Shown here: one piece after another, positions 9,605 to 19,784 of the stretch | Numbering within the stretch: position 1 is the first letter of the stretch | Layout: each line of letters opens with the position of its first letter | Source of the DNA: Prolixibacteraceae bacterium | GTDB taxonomy: Bacteria; Bacteroidota; Bacteroidia; Bacteroidales; Prolixibacteraceae | Assembly: GCA_019720755.1 (NCBI GenBank) | Contig: CP081303.1 | Coordinates: forward strand, 2,294,001 to 2,358,000 | Length of the DNA: 64,000 nt | Reading direction: 5' to 3' | Position numbers and translations under genes: made by a program | The notes under the pieces: model-generated | The model's database searches: none | Told to the model about the DNA's origin: nothing | What the model saw: the letters and a program-made list of their open reading frames with translations, nothing else

Positions 9605-11350
9605 TTACCACCCAGGATTCTGCTCCAATCGCTCATTAAGATTTAATTGCTCTATAGAAATTGGAAGAAGGTAGTCCCTTAAGGAGTTAAACTGATACCC
9701 TTCAGGTATAAGTTTTTGAAGAGGATCCAAATATCCATTCGCATCCAAAGTTACATCATGTCCAACCACCAAATCAGGGTACTGATCAGCAAAAAACTTA
9801 ATCCCCTTGGGTCTTTGGTTTTTGATCAGATTGGTTGCATTCCATCTCATAAGATCATTAAATCGAAATCCTTCAAAACATAACTCCACTCTGCGCTCAC
9901 GTCTTATTTCATTAATCAAACCACTCACATCGGGAAAATTCCATTTCGAATCAGTCTCAGGTGTAAGCTTCATATGAGCTATTCCAACTCGATCCCTTAG
10001 TTTATTGATACTCTTATCTAAATCTGCCTGTGTCAATTCTCCCAATTCAGCTTTTGCTTCAGCAAAATTTAATAAAGCCTCCGCATAACGAAAATAGATA
10101 GTTGGAGAATCATCTGAACCTAAAACACGATACTTAAGATCCGGCACTCCTCCTTTATTGGTTCTAAAACCTGTAACACTATAATCATATTTATTGGCAG
10201 ACAACAACTCTGGTTTTACAAAGAATCTATTGTTTTCAGGGTTCGCTTCATCTCGATCAATAATTTCACCTGGTGTTACGAACGTTTGAAGCATACGAGG
10301 GTCTCTTCCCGTAAAGTAGTCTGCATAAGCTGCCTCTTTTCTATAAAGAGAAGATTTTGAGTAAGGAGTACCATCTTTCATCAAATAGTCACTAATTAAA
10401 GACAAAGTAGCTCCTTTACTTGTAAATTCACCACCATCTCCACAGGTCTGTGCATTATTAATAATATGACGATGCCATAATCCCAAAGCAATGTCATATT
10501 TCTTTTGAAGAATAATCTCTGTATTATTAGATAAATTAAAACTTCTAAACATTGACTGATAATCCAAATTTGGATCATTGTCTTTACAATAAACAGAATA
10601 AACATTCGAAGCAATCAACTCATTACCAGCATCCACAGCAGCTCTAAAAAAGATCGACTCATCATTATCCACTCCAAAAGCAGTTCCTTTATGGTATCGT
10701 TCCCAGGTACCTTCATATAACCCTACTCTCGTTTTAAAAAGCAGTGCAGCCTCTTTACTAATTCTTGTTTTATCCTCAATATCACCAGAAGATAGAAGTT
10801 TAATAGCATTATTAAGATCTGTGAGTATAAATTGAACAATCTCAACTCTAGATGTTCTTGCAGCATAAAGCTCACCTGAATCTGAGTTAAGAACTGAAAT
10901 AATCAATGGAACATCTCCATACTTCTGCACCAATCTGAAATAGAAAAAAGCGCGAAAGAAATATGCTTCCCCAACATATTGTTTATATGAATCAAAATCA
11001 GATTTGCATTTATTATAATTGGCAAAAAAGAAATTTAATGCTCTTATCTGTCGATACTCTCCCCAAGTAGCACCAGTAGTAGGAACAGATAACTCTCCAT
11101 TGAGTCGTGGAATTGACATCTTCATACGAATCAAATCATCTGTACCTATATCTGTTTCACTCATACCTGATCCAAACTGATAACCATCACTAAAATGAGT
11201 ATAAAACTGATTTACATAGGTCTTTAGGTCCTTAGTCGAACTCCAATATTGCGAATTTGATACTGTATCCTTTGGCAAAAGGTCTAAAAAGTCATTACTG
11301 CAACCTTGAAACATCCAAAGTGAAAGAAATATATATATTAATCTTCTCAT
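9605..11350 (-). CDS. SusD/RagB-family glycan-binding lipoprotein
   Basis: A 581-residue outer-membrane lipoprotein with a signal peptide ending W-M-F-Q-G-C (Cys17). It is followed by the usual N-D-F-L-D-L-L-P-K-D-T start of mature SusD proteins. The TPR-like body includes A-Y-F-F-R-A-F-F-Y-F-R-L-V near residue 128 and E-I-R-R-E-R-R-V-E-L-C-F-E-G-F-R-F-N-D-L-M-R-W near residue 480, both diagnostic. The C-terminus L-N-E-R-L-E-Q-N-P-G-W is also typical. It follows susC by 10 bp and caps that transporter as the substrate-binding lid. No glycoside hydrolase or lyase is co-transcribed with the pair, so the glycan cannot be predicted. Confidence 0.97.
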   Translation of the reverse strand: MRRLIYIFLSLWMFQGCSNDFLDLLPKDTVSNSQYWSSTKDLKTYVNQFYTHFSDGYQFGSGMSETDIGTDDLIRMKMSIPRLNGELSVPTTGATWGEYRQIRALNFFFANYNKCKSDFDSYKQYVGEAYFFRAFFYFRLVQKYGDVPLIISVLNSDSGELYAARTSRVEIVQFILTDLNNAIKLLSSGDIEDKTRISKEAALLFKTRVGLYEGTWERYHKGTAFGVDNDESIFFRAAVDAGNELIASNVYSVYCKDNDPNLDYQSMFRSFNLSNNTEIILQKKYDIALGLWHRHIINNAQTCGDGGEFTSKGATLSLISDYLMKDGTPYSKSSLYRKEAAYADYFTGRDPRMLQTFVTPGEIIDRDEANPENNRFFVKPELLSANKYDYSVTGFRTNKGGVPDLKYRVLGSDDSPTIYFRYAEALLNFAEAKAELGELTQADLDKSINKLRDRVGIAHMKLTPETDSKWNFPDVSGLINEIRRERRVELCFEGFRFNDLMRWNATNLIKNQRPKGIKFFADQYPDLVVGHDVTLDANGYLDPLQKLIPEGYQFNSLRDYLLPISIEQLNLNERLEQNPGW

Positions 11351-11360
11351 AATTCTATTT

Positions 11361-14300
11361 TTATAATGTCATATTTAAACCAAAAGAGAAAGATTTTTGT
11401 AACGGATACACCTTTCCATTTCCTAGATAACCACCCAACTGTTCAGGATCATATAAATTTGTAAGATTCGTAAAAGTCCATAAGTTCTCCCCAGACACAT
11501 AAACTCGTAACTTAGAAAGGCCAACTCTTTCAATTAAAGCAGAGGAGAATGTATATCCTACTTGAATATTTTTAATTCTCAAATAAGAAGCATCTTGAAC
11601 ATACTTTGTTTGGGTATGAAAATTCTTGGAACGACCATTTCCATTCGAGTATGGTCGAGGATAATATGCGTCTCTATTATTAGGAGTCCAATAGTCGAGT
11701 TGTTCTACTAAATAATTATTTTGCACTTTATTTCTTCCAAATCCCCAAAAACGTGTAGCAGAGGAAGATGGCATAAAATCACGTTTTCCTACTCCTTGCA
11801 TAAATATCGATGCATCAAAACCAGCATAACTTGCATTCAAAGAAAGTCCATATTGATAACGAGGAGTGGTATTTCCGATGATTGACAGATCCCCATGATC
11901 ATCTAAACTATTGTCTCCTCTATCAACCTTCTTATCTCCATTGGTATCAGCATATTTGATATCTCCAGCTTGCCAATGGTTACCACTAAGTGCAGATTGA
12001 TCAACCCATTGGTTTACATCTTCATCTTGTTGAAAAAAACCAACAGACTCATACCCCCAAATGTTTCCAATATACTCGCCTGCTATTGGTCTATTCAGCA
12101 CTCGTTTTTCATTAGGGTATTTTACCCATTTGGTTTTGCTATCTCCTAAAGTAAAGGTCGCACCATATTTAAACGAGCCAATACGATCATTCCAACTCAA
12201 CATCAACTCATATCCCTTATACTCTTTCTCTCCTGCATTCACTAACTCTGTTCGTGAAGTACCTAGAACACTTGGAACAATTTTCTTTGGAACCAAAACA
12301 TCCGTTTTATTTGTCTTAAACCAATCGAATGTTACTTGAAGACGTTGATTTAAAAAAGCTAGATCCACTCCCAAATCTAAAGTAGTATTGGTTGCCCATG
12401 TAATGCTAGAATTTGGTATCGTTGGCATCCCTGCATACAACATCTGTGAATCACCATGGATATAGTTTCCATATAAAGGACTGGGCATCAAAGATAAATA
12501 CTGGTATAAGCTTGCAAAACTTTGATCTCCTAAAGAGCCCAAAGAGCCTCTTAATTTCATCGAATTAATATAAGGCTTTATATTTGACCAAAATGGTTCA
12601 TGATGAATCTTATACCCCACAGACCCTGATGGGAAAAAACCATATTGAGTATCAGCATTCATAAATTTAGACGACCCATCGTAACGTCCATTAAGTTCTA
12701 AAAGATACTTCTCTTTGTAGTTATAGTTTAGTCGATAAAAATATCCTCTATTAGCCCACTCAGAAATTGCATCATCCGTAATCTTATCTCCTAGAGAGGT
12801 ACTTATCGATGGCACTTTGTCAGATATCAACTCAACACCTGAGGAAGTTAAAGAACCTAATGACTTTTTCTCTTGCTCATAACCAACAAGTAGCTTGAAC
12901 TTGTGTTTTTTAATTACGACATTATACGTTGAGACCACGTTTACCATCTCATAATTATTCTGTCCATATGTAGAAAAGAATTTATTCGATTGATTAAAAG
13001 AAGCATATTTTGAACCATCTGGAAGCTTTGTAAATACAGTCTTTCTATGTTCAGAATTCTTATCATAGCTATTATTTAAGGAGTACTTAAAAGTTGTTTT
13101 CCAACGTTTAACTGGTTCAATTGATCCGATCATAGAGATCCACAAATCATCATTTTGTTTCTTAATTCCACCACCTTCTTCCATAATCAGAAGACGACTA
13201 AACGGTGAAATATCTCCATTAGGATAATACAAAGGTTGTTGAGGCCATAGTCGAAGCATATTGTGCCAGTTTACCTGAGGTTTTAACCCTTCATCTCCTG
13301 TTGGACCTTCCGTTTTACTCCTAGCATACTTGGTATCTACTGCAATATTTAACCACGAAGTGATATCCACTCCAATATGAGTATTAAAGTTGTATCGCTG
13401 ATACCAATCATTACCAAAATTTAGTTGACCATCTTGGTCATAAATACCCGCAGAAAAAAAGTAACTAATCTTTTCACTTCCCCCTCTTACACTCAAATCG
13501 TGTTTTTGCCTAAAGGCTTTGTCCTTAAAGAAGATAGTCCCCCAATCATTATTCGCATTCCCATTCTCATGGTCTAGCCATGCATTACTACCATTATCTC
13601 TTGTTTCAGTAGTAATCTTTCCGTCAATATAGTCCTGCATTCGTTGAATATCCTCAGTAGAGAAATGAGGAGGTAAGCCATTACTCTCTAGTGAGTAATT
13701 ATACTTTTCCGCCGCTTCTACAGAACTCATCCATTGAGGCAGATTTAAAGGCGATGAAAAGGCCATATTGTTCGAATATGAGATTTGTATCTTTTGATTC
13801 TTCTTACCCTTCTTTGTCGTAATTAATACAACCCCATTAGGAGCTCTCGAACCATATATCGCTGCAGCAGCTGCGTCCTTAAGTATCGAAACACTCTCAA
13901 TATCCTCTGGATTCACTTTATTCACATCCACAGGAATGCCATCAACCAATATATACGGCGCACCCAAACCACGAATGTTCCAATTCATTCCTGCTCCAGG
14001 TTCACCTCCTAAGTTGGCATTGGTCGATAATTGTAAGCCTGGAGAGGTGCCTTGAATTGCCTGAGAGACATTTGCAACCGATCGATTCTCAATTGCCTCG
14101 GCCTTAACTACCCCAACCGCTCCAGTAATATTTACCTTCTTCTGAGAAGCATAACCGACAGCGACCACCTCTCCTAAATTGACAGAAGAACTTGTCATGG
14201 TAACATTTATTGTTGTTTTTCCAGTAAATACGACTGTTTTTCTATTTAGTCCAATGTAAGCAAAGATCAATTCATCCCCACTCTTCACCCCATCTAATTT

Positions 14301-14525
14301 ATACTTTCCTTCAAAATCAGATACTGTTCCTTTGGTCGTTTTTTTAATCATAATAGAGACTCCTGGAACAGAGCCTCCTTTTTCATCGAACACAGCTCCT
14401 TGAATAGTGTGTGTCACTTGTTCTTGTCCAGAGACGTTCGCCAATAGTTGTGTGGAGAAAAATATAATTATAAAACAAAAAAATATTTTATAAGAACTTT
14501 CACTCAAATGATAATTGTACTTCAT
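11361..14525 (-). CDS. SusC/RagA-family TonB-linked outer membrane transporter
   Basis: A 1054-residue glycan importer. A signal peptide (about 1-33) precedes a carboxypeptidase-regulatory-like domain (about 38-120) with G-A-V-F-D-E-K-G-G-S-V-P-G-V-S. A plug with V-A-V-G-Y-A-S-Q-K-K-V-N-I-T-G-A-V and the SusC signature D-A-A-A-A-A-I-Y-G-S-R-A-P-N-G-V-V-L-I-T-T-K-K-G follows, then the barrel ending in L-N-M-T-L. It works with the SusD protein encoded 10 bp downstream. The IS pile-up starts only about 190 bp upstream of its start codon, so promoter or regulator genes once located upstream may have been displaced. No ECF sigma/anti-sigma pair or hybrid regulator is adjacent. Confidence 0.97.
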   Translation of the reverse strand: MKYNYHLSESSYKIFFCFIIIFFSTQLLANVSGQEQVTHTIQGAVFDEKGGSVPGVSIMIKKTTKGTVSDFEGKYKLDGVKSGDELIFAYIGLNRKTVVFTGKTTINVTMTSSSVNLGEVVAVGYASQKKVNITGAVGVVKAEAIENRSVANVSQAIQGTSPGLQLSTNANLGGEPGAGMNWNIRGLGAPYILVDGIPVDVNKVNPEDIESVSILKDAAAAAIYGSRAPNGVVLITTKKGKKNQKIQISYSNNMAFSSPLNLPQWMSSVEAAEKYNYSLESNGLPPHFSTEDIQRMQDYIDGKITTETRDNGSNAWLDHENGNANNDWGTIFFKDKAFRQKHDLSVRGGSEKISYFFSAGIYDQDGQLNFGNDWYQRYNFNTHIGVDITSWLNIAVDTKYARSKTEGPTGDEGLKPQVNWHNMLRLWPQQPLYYPNGDISPFSRLLIMEEGGGIKKQNDDLWISMIGSIEPVKRWKTTFKYSLNNSYDKNSEHRKTVFTKLPDGSKYASFNQSNKFFSTYGQNNYEMVNVVSTYNVVIKKHKFKLLVGYEQEKKSLGSLTSSGVELISDKVPSISTSLGDKITDDAISEWANRGYFYRLNYNYKEKYLLELNGRYDGSSKFMNADTQYGFFPSGSVGYKIHHEPFWSNIKPYINSMKLRGSLGSLGDQSFASLYQYLSLMPSPLYGNYIHGDSQMLYAGMPTIPNSSITWATNTTLDLGVDLAFLNQRLQVTFDWFKTNKTDVLVPKKIVPSVLGTSRTELVNAGEKEYKGYELMLSWNDRIGSFKYGATFTLGDSKTKWVKYPNEKRVLNRPIAGEYIGNIWGYESVGFFQQDEDVNQWVDQSALSGNHWQAGDIKYADTNGDKKVDRGDNSLDDHGDLSIIGNTTPRYQYGLSLNASYAGFDASIFMQGVGKRDFMPSSSATRFWGFGRNKVQNNYLVEQLDYWTPNNRDAYYPRPYSNGNGRSKNFHTQTKYVQDASYLRIKNIQVGYTFSSALIERVGLSKLRVYVSGENLWTFTNLTNLYDPEQLGGYLGNGKVYPLQKSFSFGLNMTL

Positions 14526-14715
14526 TTAATTTAGTTTAGTTTAGTTTTGACTTATTAGTTAGATCATTATTAAAATTTCAATTTACAACTAGATAGTAGA
14601 ATTAACAATCAATATAAAACTACAAGACAAGGATTTCTATTAGTATGAGATTACTCATGTTAAATTGTGTTACAAAACACGATATCTATAAAAACAAAAC
14701 ACGAAAAGGAAATTT

Positions 14716-15296
14716 GTAACTACTCAGGTTCATTTATAGTCTAGCCTCTATTCGCTAAAGAATGGAGGTTCAAAAAACATATAATGTGTAAATTATTTTT
14801 TTGCCAACTGATCTTAAGATGGTTTTGAGATAACCAATGAGCAATCATTCTCACTACACTCTTTCCTTGTTTTTTAAGTGTATCAACAATAGAGCGTAAC
14901 ATGGCATACCTCTGGGCTCCTTCTTCTGTTCGATAACCTGCAGATACTTTTTGTTTTATTTTGATATTTGAAGGGATAGAACCCTTTATGTATTAGTCCA
15001 CAACTACAACGGTTTTCATAAAGGCGGTGCTCAATACAAAGTGGTTCAATAGCAGATGGAATGTCAAAAAACCTAACGTTTGCATAATAGTTTAGCATCA
15101 TCATGATTTAATGTATTACCACACTGACACGTCGATGTAAGATAATATGACTCTAGCTTGTTGGGAAATCACTCTGTTGTAATGTCGATCCTCTATGGTT
15201 GGGTTGACCTCCGGGTTTCCTATTGGATTTCTCTCGAAGTGAGTGATTCTTCTTTACTGTATGTAAATCTCTTGAAGGTGGAAAACTACTATTACT
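14716..15296 (-). mobile_element. Internally deleted IS66-like element remnant
   Basis: This stretch matches, on the opposite strand, both ends of the IS66-like copy at 18051-19713. The terminal inverted repeat GTAACTACTCAGGTTC lies at 14716-14731. Next come the transposase C-terminus (homologous to Y-R-T-E-E-G-A-Q-R-Y-A-M-L-R-S) and then directly the N-terminal part (S-S-F-P-P-S-R-D-L-H-T-V-K-K-N). About 700 bases of the middle are missing. The junction near 14960-14970 falls in an AATATxAAAA microhomology present at both breakpoints in the longer copy. Similarity stops abruptly at about 15296, so the 5' end is lost. The transposase is dead, with stops and a frameshift between fragments. Confidence 0.85.
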
Positions 15297-15681
15297 CCTT
15301 AATTCCGCAACTTCTTCACTTTGAAGTTTAATTTTAAATAGATACGTGATATTTGCTGATTTTGTACGTACTCCTATTACCTTAAGGACTATTTGTTTAT
15401 CAATTATTATAAAAAAAACAGACTTTCCCCTACCCATCTATATATTCAGGCTATTGATCGGTGGCCTGTTGCAATTTCCGTAAAATATAAAGTTTACGTT
15501 TGATGAGTAAGATGGATAAGTCTCAAATTGGATGTAGATAAATGCATAATTTGTTGCCTTCCACTCGTTGTGAATTTAGCAACGATATTGATGACCCTAA
15601 AGGTGAATTTCTTAATTCTAGACTCTTTGTCAAGACCTTCTACAACGCTACTAAATAGCGCAACGAGCCATCGGTACATAA

Positions 15682-15691
15682 TATGGATAAT
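15682..15691. repeat. Target-site duplication of the ISAs1 element, left copy
   Basis: TATGGATAAT immediately left of the left inverted repeat; the identical sequence occurs at 16912-16921. It lies inside the IS1380 transposase coding sequence. A 10-bp duplication fits the 8-10 bp range of this IS family. Confidence 0.95.
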
Positions 15692-16911
15692 CAGGGCTTG
15701 TTCATGAATTGCTGAAATGATAAAAGGTCGACTATTCATATTATATTTGGATTGCTAAAAACAGATATAAATTATGAATAACGACCTTTCAAGTGCCGAA
15801 ATTAGAAGATTCTATGAGAAATTACAAGTTAAATTAGTCGATAATCGGAGTCATGTAGGACGAAAGCATGAATTGGCATTTGTGATTACGCTTTTTATTA
15901 TCTCAATTCTAACAAGTTCCGATCATCTTAGCATAAATAAGATTCATCGTAATATGGTTCGTTATTATGAGAAGTTATGTATCTGTTTACATAAAGATGT
16001 TGATCATTGTATAAGTCGAGTTCAGTTGACAAGAATTCTGTCTGAGTTTGATTATGAGTCCTTTTTGACAATTTGTGATGAAGTATACTCTTCTACAGAA
16101 TGGATATCTATTGATGGTAAAGAACTTCGAGGTAGTATCGATTCTAAAAGCAATAAAAAGAGAGGGTTAAGTATTGTTTACTCTATTGGTCATAACACAA
16201 ATGTACAACAGTTATTAGGTTTTTATGATGGGACAAAAGAGAGTGAAAAGAACATTGTTTATGATCATATTCTTGAGTTGCCAGAGAAGGCAAAGGTAAC
16301 ACTAGATGCAATGCACAATTCAGAAAATCTGTTGTCTAATATTCACCAAAATAGTCGATTCTATTTGACTCAAATAAAGTCAAATCAGAAGAAATTAAAG
16401 GATGACTTAGTGCATACATCCAATCATATAAAAGTAGGTGATGTGATGACAGAAACAGACAAATCGCATGGAAGAATAGACATTAGAAGGTACGAAATAT
16501 TCCCAATCAATACAGAGATGTTAGAGCCTAGATGGAGTAATAGTGGTATATGTAATATGATTAAAGTGACAAGAGAGAGTCACAATGTAAAGAGAGGTAG
16601 AAGGAGTACAGAAACACGATATTATATCACCAATTATAATGGGGAAATAGGTGAAATTGCTGGTGCTATTAGAGGTCATTGGAAAATAGAAATAATGAAC
16701 CGTATTCGTGATGTTAATTTTGGAGAAGACAAATTAAAGTCATTAGATCATGGATTACAAAAATCAATATCCTCTGTTATGTTGTTTATTTGTAGTGGAT
16801 TAATGAAAATAAATAGCTACAATAACTTGAATATTTTAAGAGAAGAGCTTGTGCGCAATACTGATAAAATACACGATTTCTTCGCCGCTTAAATTTCATG
16901 AACAAGCCCTG
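15692..16911 (+). mobile_element. Intact ISAs1-family insertion sequence, 1220 bp
   Basis: Bounded by perfect 17-bp terminal inverted repeats: CAGGGCTTGTTCATGAA at 15692-15708 and its reverse complement at 16895-16911. It carries one uninterrupted transposase gene and is flanked by identical 10-bp direct repeats. Perfect ends, perfect duplication and an open transposase gene indicate a recent and possibly still mobile copy. The right inverted repeat begins only a few bases after the transposase stop codon. Confidence 0.95.
15774..16892 (+). CDS. ISAs1-family transposase
   Basis: A 372-residue transposase with an N-terminal region typical of the DDE_Tnp_1-associated group (H-E-L-A-F-V-I-T-L-F-I-I-S-I-L). 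It has the family hallmark W-I-S-I-D-G-K-E-L-R-G-S near residue 113, where the first catalytic Asp sits. Further conserved parts are V-T-L-D-A-M-H-N (second Asp) and R-G-H-W-K-I-E (region of the catalytic Glu). No internal stop or frameshift is present. It occupies nearly the whole element between the terminal inverted repeats, so both cis and trans requirements for mobility look intact. Confidence 0.95.
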   Translation: MNNDLSSAEIRRFYEKLQVKLVDNRSHVGRKHELAFVITLFIISILTSSDHLSINKIHRNMVRYYEKLCICLHKDVDHCISRVQLTRILSEFDYESFLTICDEVYSSTEWISIDGKELRGSIDSKSNKKRGLSIVYSIGHNTNVQQLLGFYDGTKESEKNIVYDHILELPEKAKVTLDAMHNSENLLSNIHQNSRFYLTQIKSNQKKLKDDLVHTSNHIKVGDVMTETDKSHGRIDIRRYEIFPINTEMLEPRWSNSGICNMIKVTRESHNVKRGRRSTETRYYITNYNGEIGEIAGAIRGHWKIEIMNRIRDVNFGEDKLKSLDHGLQKSISSVMLFICSGLMKINSYNNLNILREELVRNTDKIHDFFAA

Positions 16912-16921
16912 TATGGATAAT
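16912..16921. repeat. Target-site duplication of the ISAs1 element, right copy
   Basis: TATGGATAAT immediately right of the right inverted repeat, identical to 15682-15691. Confidence 0.95.
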
Positions 16922-18050
16922 AGCTCTTATTATAAGGAAAACAGTATTCTCTTCTAATGAACTATGTGGCATCTTCTTCCAATTGAAATCATTATTTTGA
17001 ATATCAAACACTCTTTCACTATTCCCTCTATTATTATAGAATCGGATGGCCTCTTCATTGGAGATTACTTTATCGTTCGTGATAAGAAACATATATTTTT
17101 TTGCATCTTTGGTAAAAGCAGATAATTGTCCTTTATTAGTAATTGTTCTGTAGACCACAATACGATGTTCATGCTTTCCGAAAATATATTTAAAACTTGA
17201 AACCTCTAAATCTTGATTGTTAATTCTGCACTTTTCCCAATGATCACAATTGCCTGCAGATAACAACAATGTCTCTGAACTAGATGCTCTTATGCTGAAT
17301 AATATACGTTCTTCTTGAAAATAGTCTGTTACCTCTTTGATGTAGGATCCACAATCCATTCTTGCATATTTAGGCTTGATTCCCTTTTCTGACAATGCTT
17401 CTAATACTGATTTATGTGTTGATAATTGATTCGTTTTAACATTACAGTTGCCATTTCGGCCTTCCACATATACAGGAATATTTGATATAGTTGCAACTCC
17501 AGGAAAATAGCCTTTTCTCTTCTTGTAACTATAGGTTGCATCATATTTCTCGGTGGGAATAAATTGATGATCAAAGTCGTAAATTAATGAAGTGTCTTCA
17601 GGAATAATTTGCTTAAATTTTATTGCAGAATCAATCAAAATATCATTCATCTTGGTATTCACATTGATCTTATTTTCATTGTTGCTTTTTGTCTCAATAA
17701 AGCTGCAGGGTACAGATAATTCTTTATTTGATCGCAATATAGTATCAGCAGATGGGACTGAAATACCAGGAAGGTAATTTAAACACTCCTCTCGGATATA
17801 ATTTACATTCTCAATACTACTTCCTCCACAGAAAACAGTATAAGCTTGAGTTAAGATAATATCTGAATAGCTGTAATTTGCCCCTTTGCCTCTATTCCCA
17901 AAGGATTTATTTATAAATTCCTTGACACCAAAAGATTGCAAATGCTTATTAACTAAACACAAGCCTCCAAATGCAGTAAGTTGTGATTTTGACTGTACGA
18001 TCATTCACCTAAATAGGTGAATTTAATTTAACTACACAAGCGATACAATC

Positions 18051-19713
18051 GTAACTACTCAGGTTCTTTTTGAGTATAATAATCACACAAAAGTTCCAAA
18101 CACGTTGTTTTAGTGATGATTGTTAATAATAATAGGCCGTATTGTTGATTACTTTCTGTTATAATATTTTCTAATTTGTCAAGATCGATGAATCTTTGTA
18201 GTCATGAGAACAATTGATTGTTTAGAACAAGAAAATAGAGCTTTAAAGAAGCAGGTTGAGTCCTTAAAGGAAGAGCTAGACAGAGTGATGTCATGAGTTC
18301 AAGCTTTGTCACAAGAGAATACTATGCTTCATGAAAAAGTAAAGGATCTAGAAGATAAACTATCGCGTAATCATAAAAACAGTAGTAATAGTAGTTTTCC
18401 ACCTTCAAGAGATTTACATACAGTAAAGAAAAATCAATCACTTCGAAATAAATCCACTAGGAAACCCGGAGGTCAACCCAAACATAAAGGATCGACATTA
18501 CAACAGAGTGATTTCCCAACAAGCATAGAGTCATATTATCCTCCATCGACATGTCAGTGTGGTAATACATTAAATCAAGAAGACGCTAGCTTGTTATGCA
18601 AACGTCAGGTTTTTGACATACCACCTGTTCTTGAACAAATCTGTACTGAGCATCGTCTTTATGAAAATAGATGCAGTTGTGGTCAACTACACAAAGGTTC
18701 TATGCCCTCAAATATAAAAGCACCTGTCCAATACGGTTCTCATTTACGTTCACTAATTGTAAGCTTGTATGTTGAACATTATATCCCTTTAAACCGTATT
18801 GGTTCACTAGTGGAAGAGATAACATCATTTAAAATTGGAGATGGGACTATTACTAATATTTTAAATAAAGCCCAAGAGGTGATGACTCCTTTATATGAAT
18901 CACTTCGTGAATCGATATCCAAATCCAGTGTAGTTGACTCAGACTAAACAGGTTGCAAGATCAATGGAGGCAAAGGATGGATGTGGGTATGGCAAAATCA
19001 TGAGGTAACATTCATTACAGCCAATAAGTCTAGAGGGTATAAAGTTGTTGTAGAAAATTTTAAAAAAGGATTTATTAATGCGACCTTAGTCAGTGACTGC
19101 TATGCTTCGCAATTAAAAACTCCAGCCAAACATTATCAACTATGTTTAGCACATTTACAACGAGAATTAATCTACATTAAACAACAAACGAATAACAGTT
19201 GGGCAGAGGATATTTTGAATATATTCTATAAAGCCATGAAATTAAAGAGAGAATCAGCCAAGAACCAATATCCTTTAAAAGAAAAATCAATATTTAAAGA
19301 ACAGCTTTTATTACTGTTGAAAAATGACGAGTATGACGATCAGCTAGATGAGATCAAGACATTACGGAGTCGATTAATTAAAAGGATTGATAGTGTGTTT
19401 ACTTTCTTAGAGTATTACGAAGTTCCTTTTGACAACAATGCATCCGAAAGGTCAATACGTAATATTAAAATAAAACAAAAAGTATCTGCAGGTTATCGAA
19501 CAGAAGAAGGAGCCCAAAGGTATGCCATGTTACGCTCTATTGTTGATACACTTAAAAAACAAGGAAAGAGTGTAGTGAGAATGATTGCTCATTGGTTATC
19601 TCAAAACCATCTTAAGGTCAGTTGGCAATAAAATAATTTACACATTATATATTTTCTGAACCTCCATTCTTTAGCGAATGGAGGCTAAACTATAAATGAA
19701 CCTGAGTAGTTAC
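18051..19713 (+). mobile_element. Full-length IS66-like element with inactive transposase
   Basis: Bounded by 16-bp perfect inverted repeats, GTAACTACTCAGGTTC at 18051-18066 and the complement at 19698-19713. It holds a single-gene IS66-type transposase without separate tnpA/tnpB accessory genes. The 8 bases left of it (18043-18050) and right of it (19714-19721) do not match, so no target duplication is visible. A flanking deletion or recombination with the second copy at 14716 would explain this. Confidence 0.88.
18204..19631 (+). pseudogene. IS66-family transposase with two in-frame stop codons
   Basis: A single reading frame of 476 codons broken by TGA at 18294-18296 and TAA at 18945-18947. 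The N-terminus has a leucine-zipper-like helix, a helix-turn-helix region and a Cys/His zinc-binding segment (C-Q-C-G...C-S-C-G). The DDE core follows, with the final N-N-A-S-E-R-S-I-R block of IS66 enzymes. The TAA replaces a residue inside the D-x-T-G motif next to the first catalytic Asp, where Glu (GAA) is usual, so one base change can explain it. No frameshift is seen. Readthrough or recoding is possible but unlikely given two stops. Confidence 0.88.
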
Positions 19714-19716
19714 AAA

Positions 19717-19764
19717 TAAAAAGCCCAGATAAAATGAAAATAATCATTGTTATCTGGGCTTTTG
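19717..19764 (-). terminator. Terminator downstream of the deaminase gene
   Basis: AAAAAGCCCAGATAA pairs with TTATCTGGGCTTTT around a loop, 20 bp past the stop of the minus-strand deaminase gene. On the minus strand the stem is followed by a T-run, giving a classic intrinsic terminator. It directly abuts the right end of the IS66-like element. Confidence 0.85.
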
Positions 19765-19784
19765 GATGTAGTATCTTAAATGAT

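Larger units (their letters stand above)
15494..18004 (-). pseudogene. IS1380-family transposase interrupted by ISAs1 element
   Basis: A DDE transposase of the IS1380 family, split in two by the ISAs1-like element at 15692-16911. The 5' part (18004 to 16912) covers about 364 residues, including G-G-L-C-L-V-N-K-H-L and the R-M-D-C-G-S-Y block. The 3' part (15691 down to 15494) supplies the last 62 residues, ending L-I-H-L-T-H-Q-T. The two parts share the 10-bp target duplication, and removing one copy with the insert joins them in frame, giving 426 residues, a normal family length. So the gene was apparently intact before the insertion. The element's left end may be near 15466, where an IR-like CCTGTTGCAATTTCCG occurs. 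No matching right end is seen before the IS66-like element begins at 18051, suggesting truncation there. Confidence 0.88.

Noticed and set aside
15153-15437. 94-codon frame with an IS66-like middle part as a separate gene
   Set aside because: It is part of the deleted IS66-like remnant; the first third has no similarity to the transposase.
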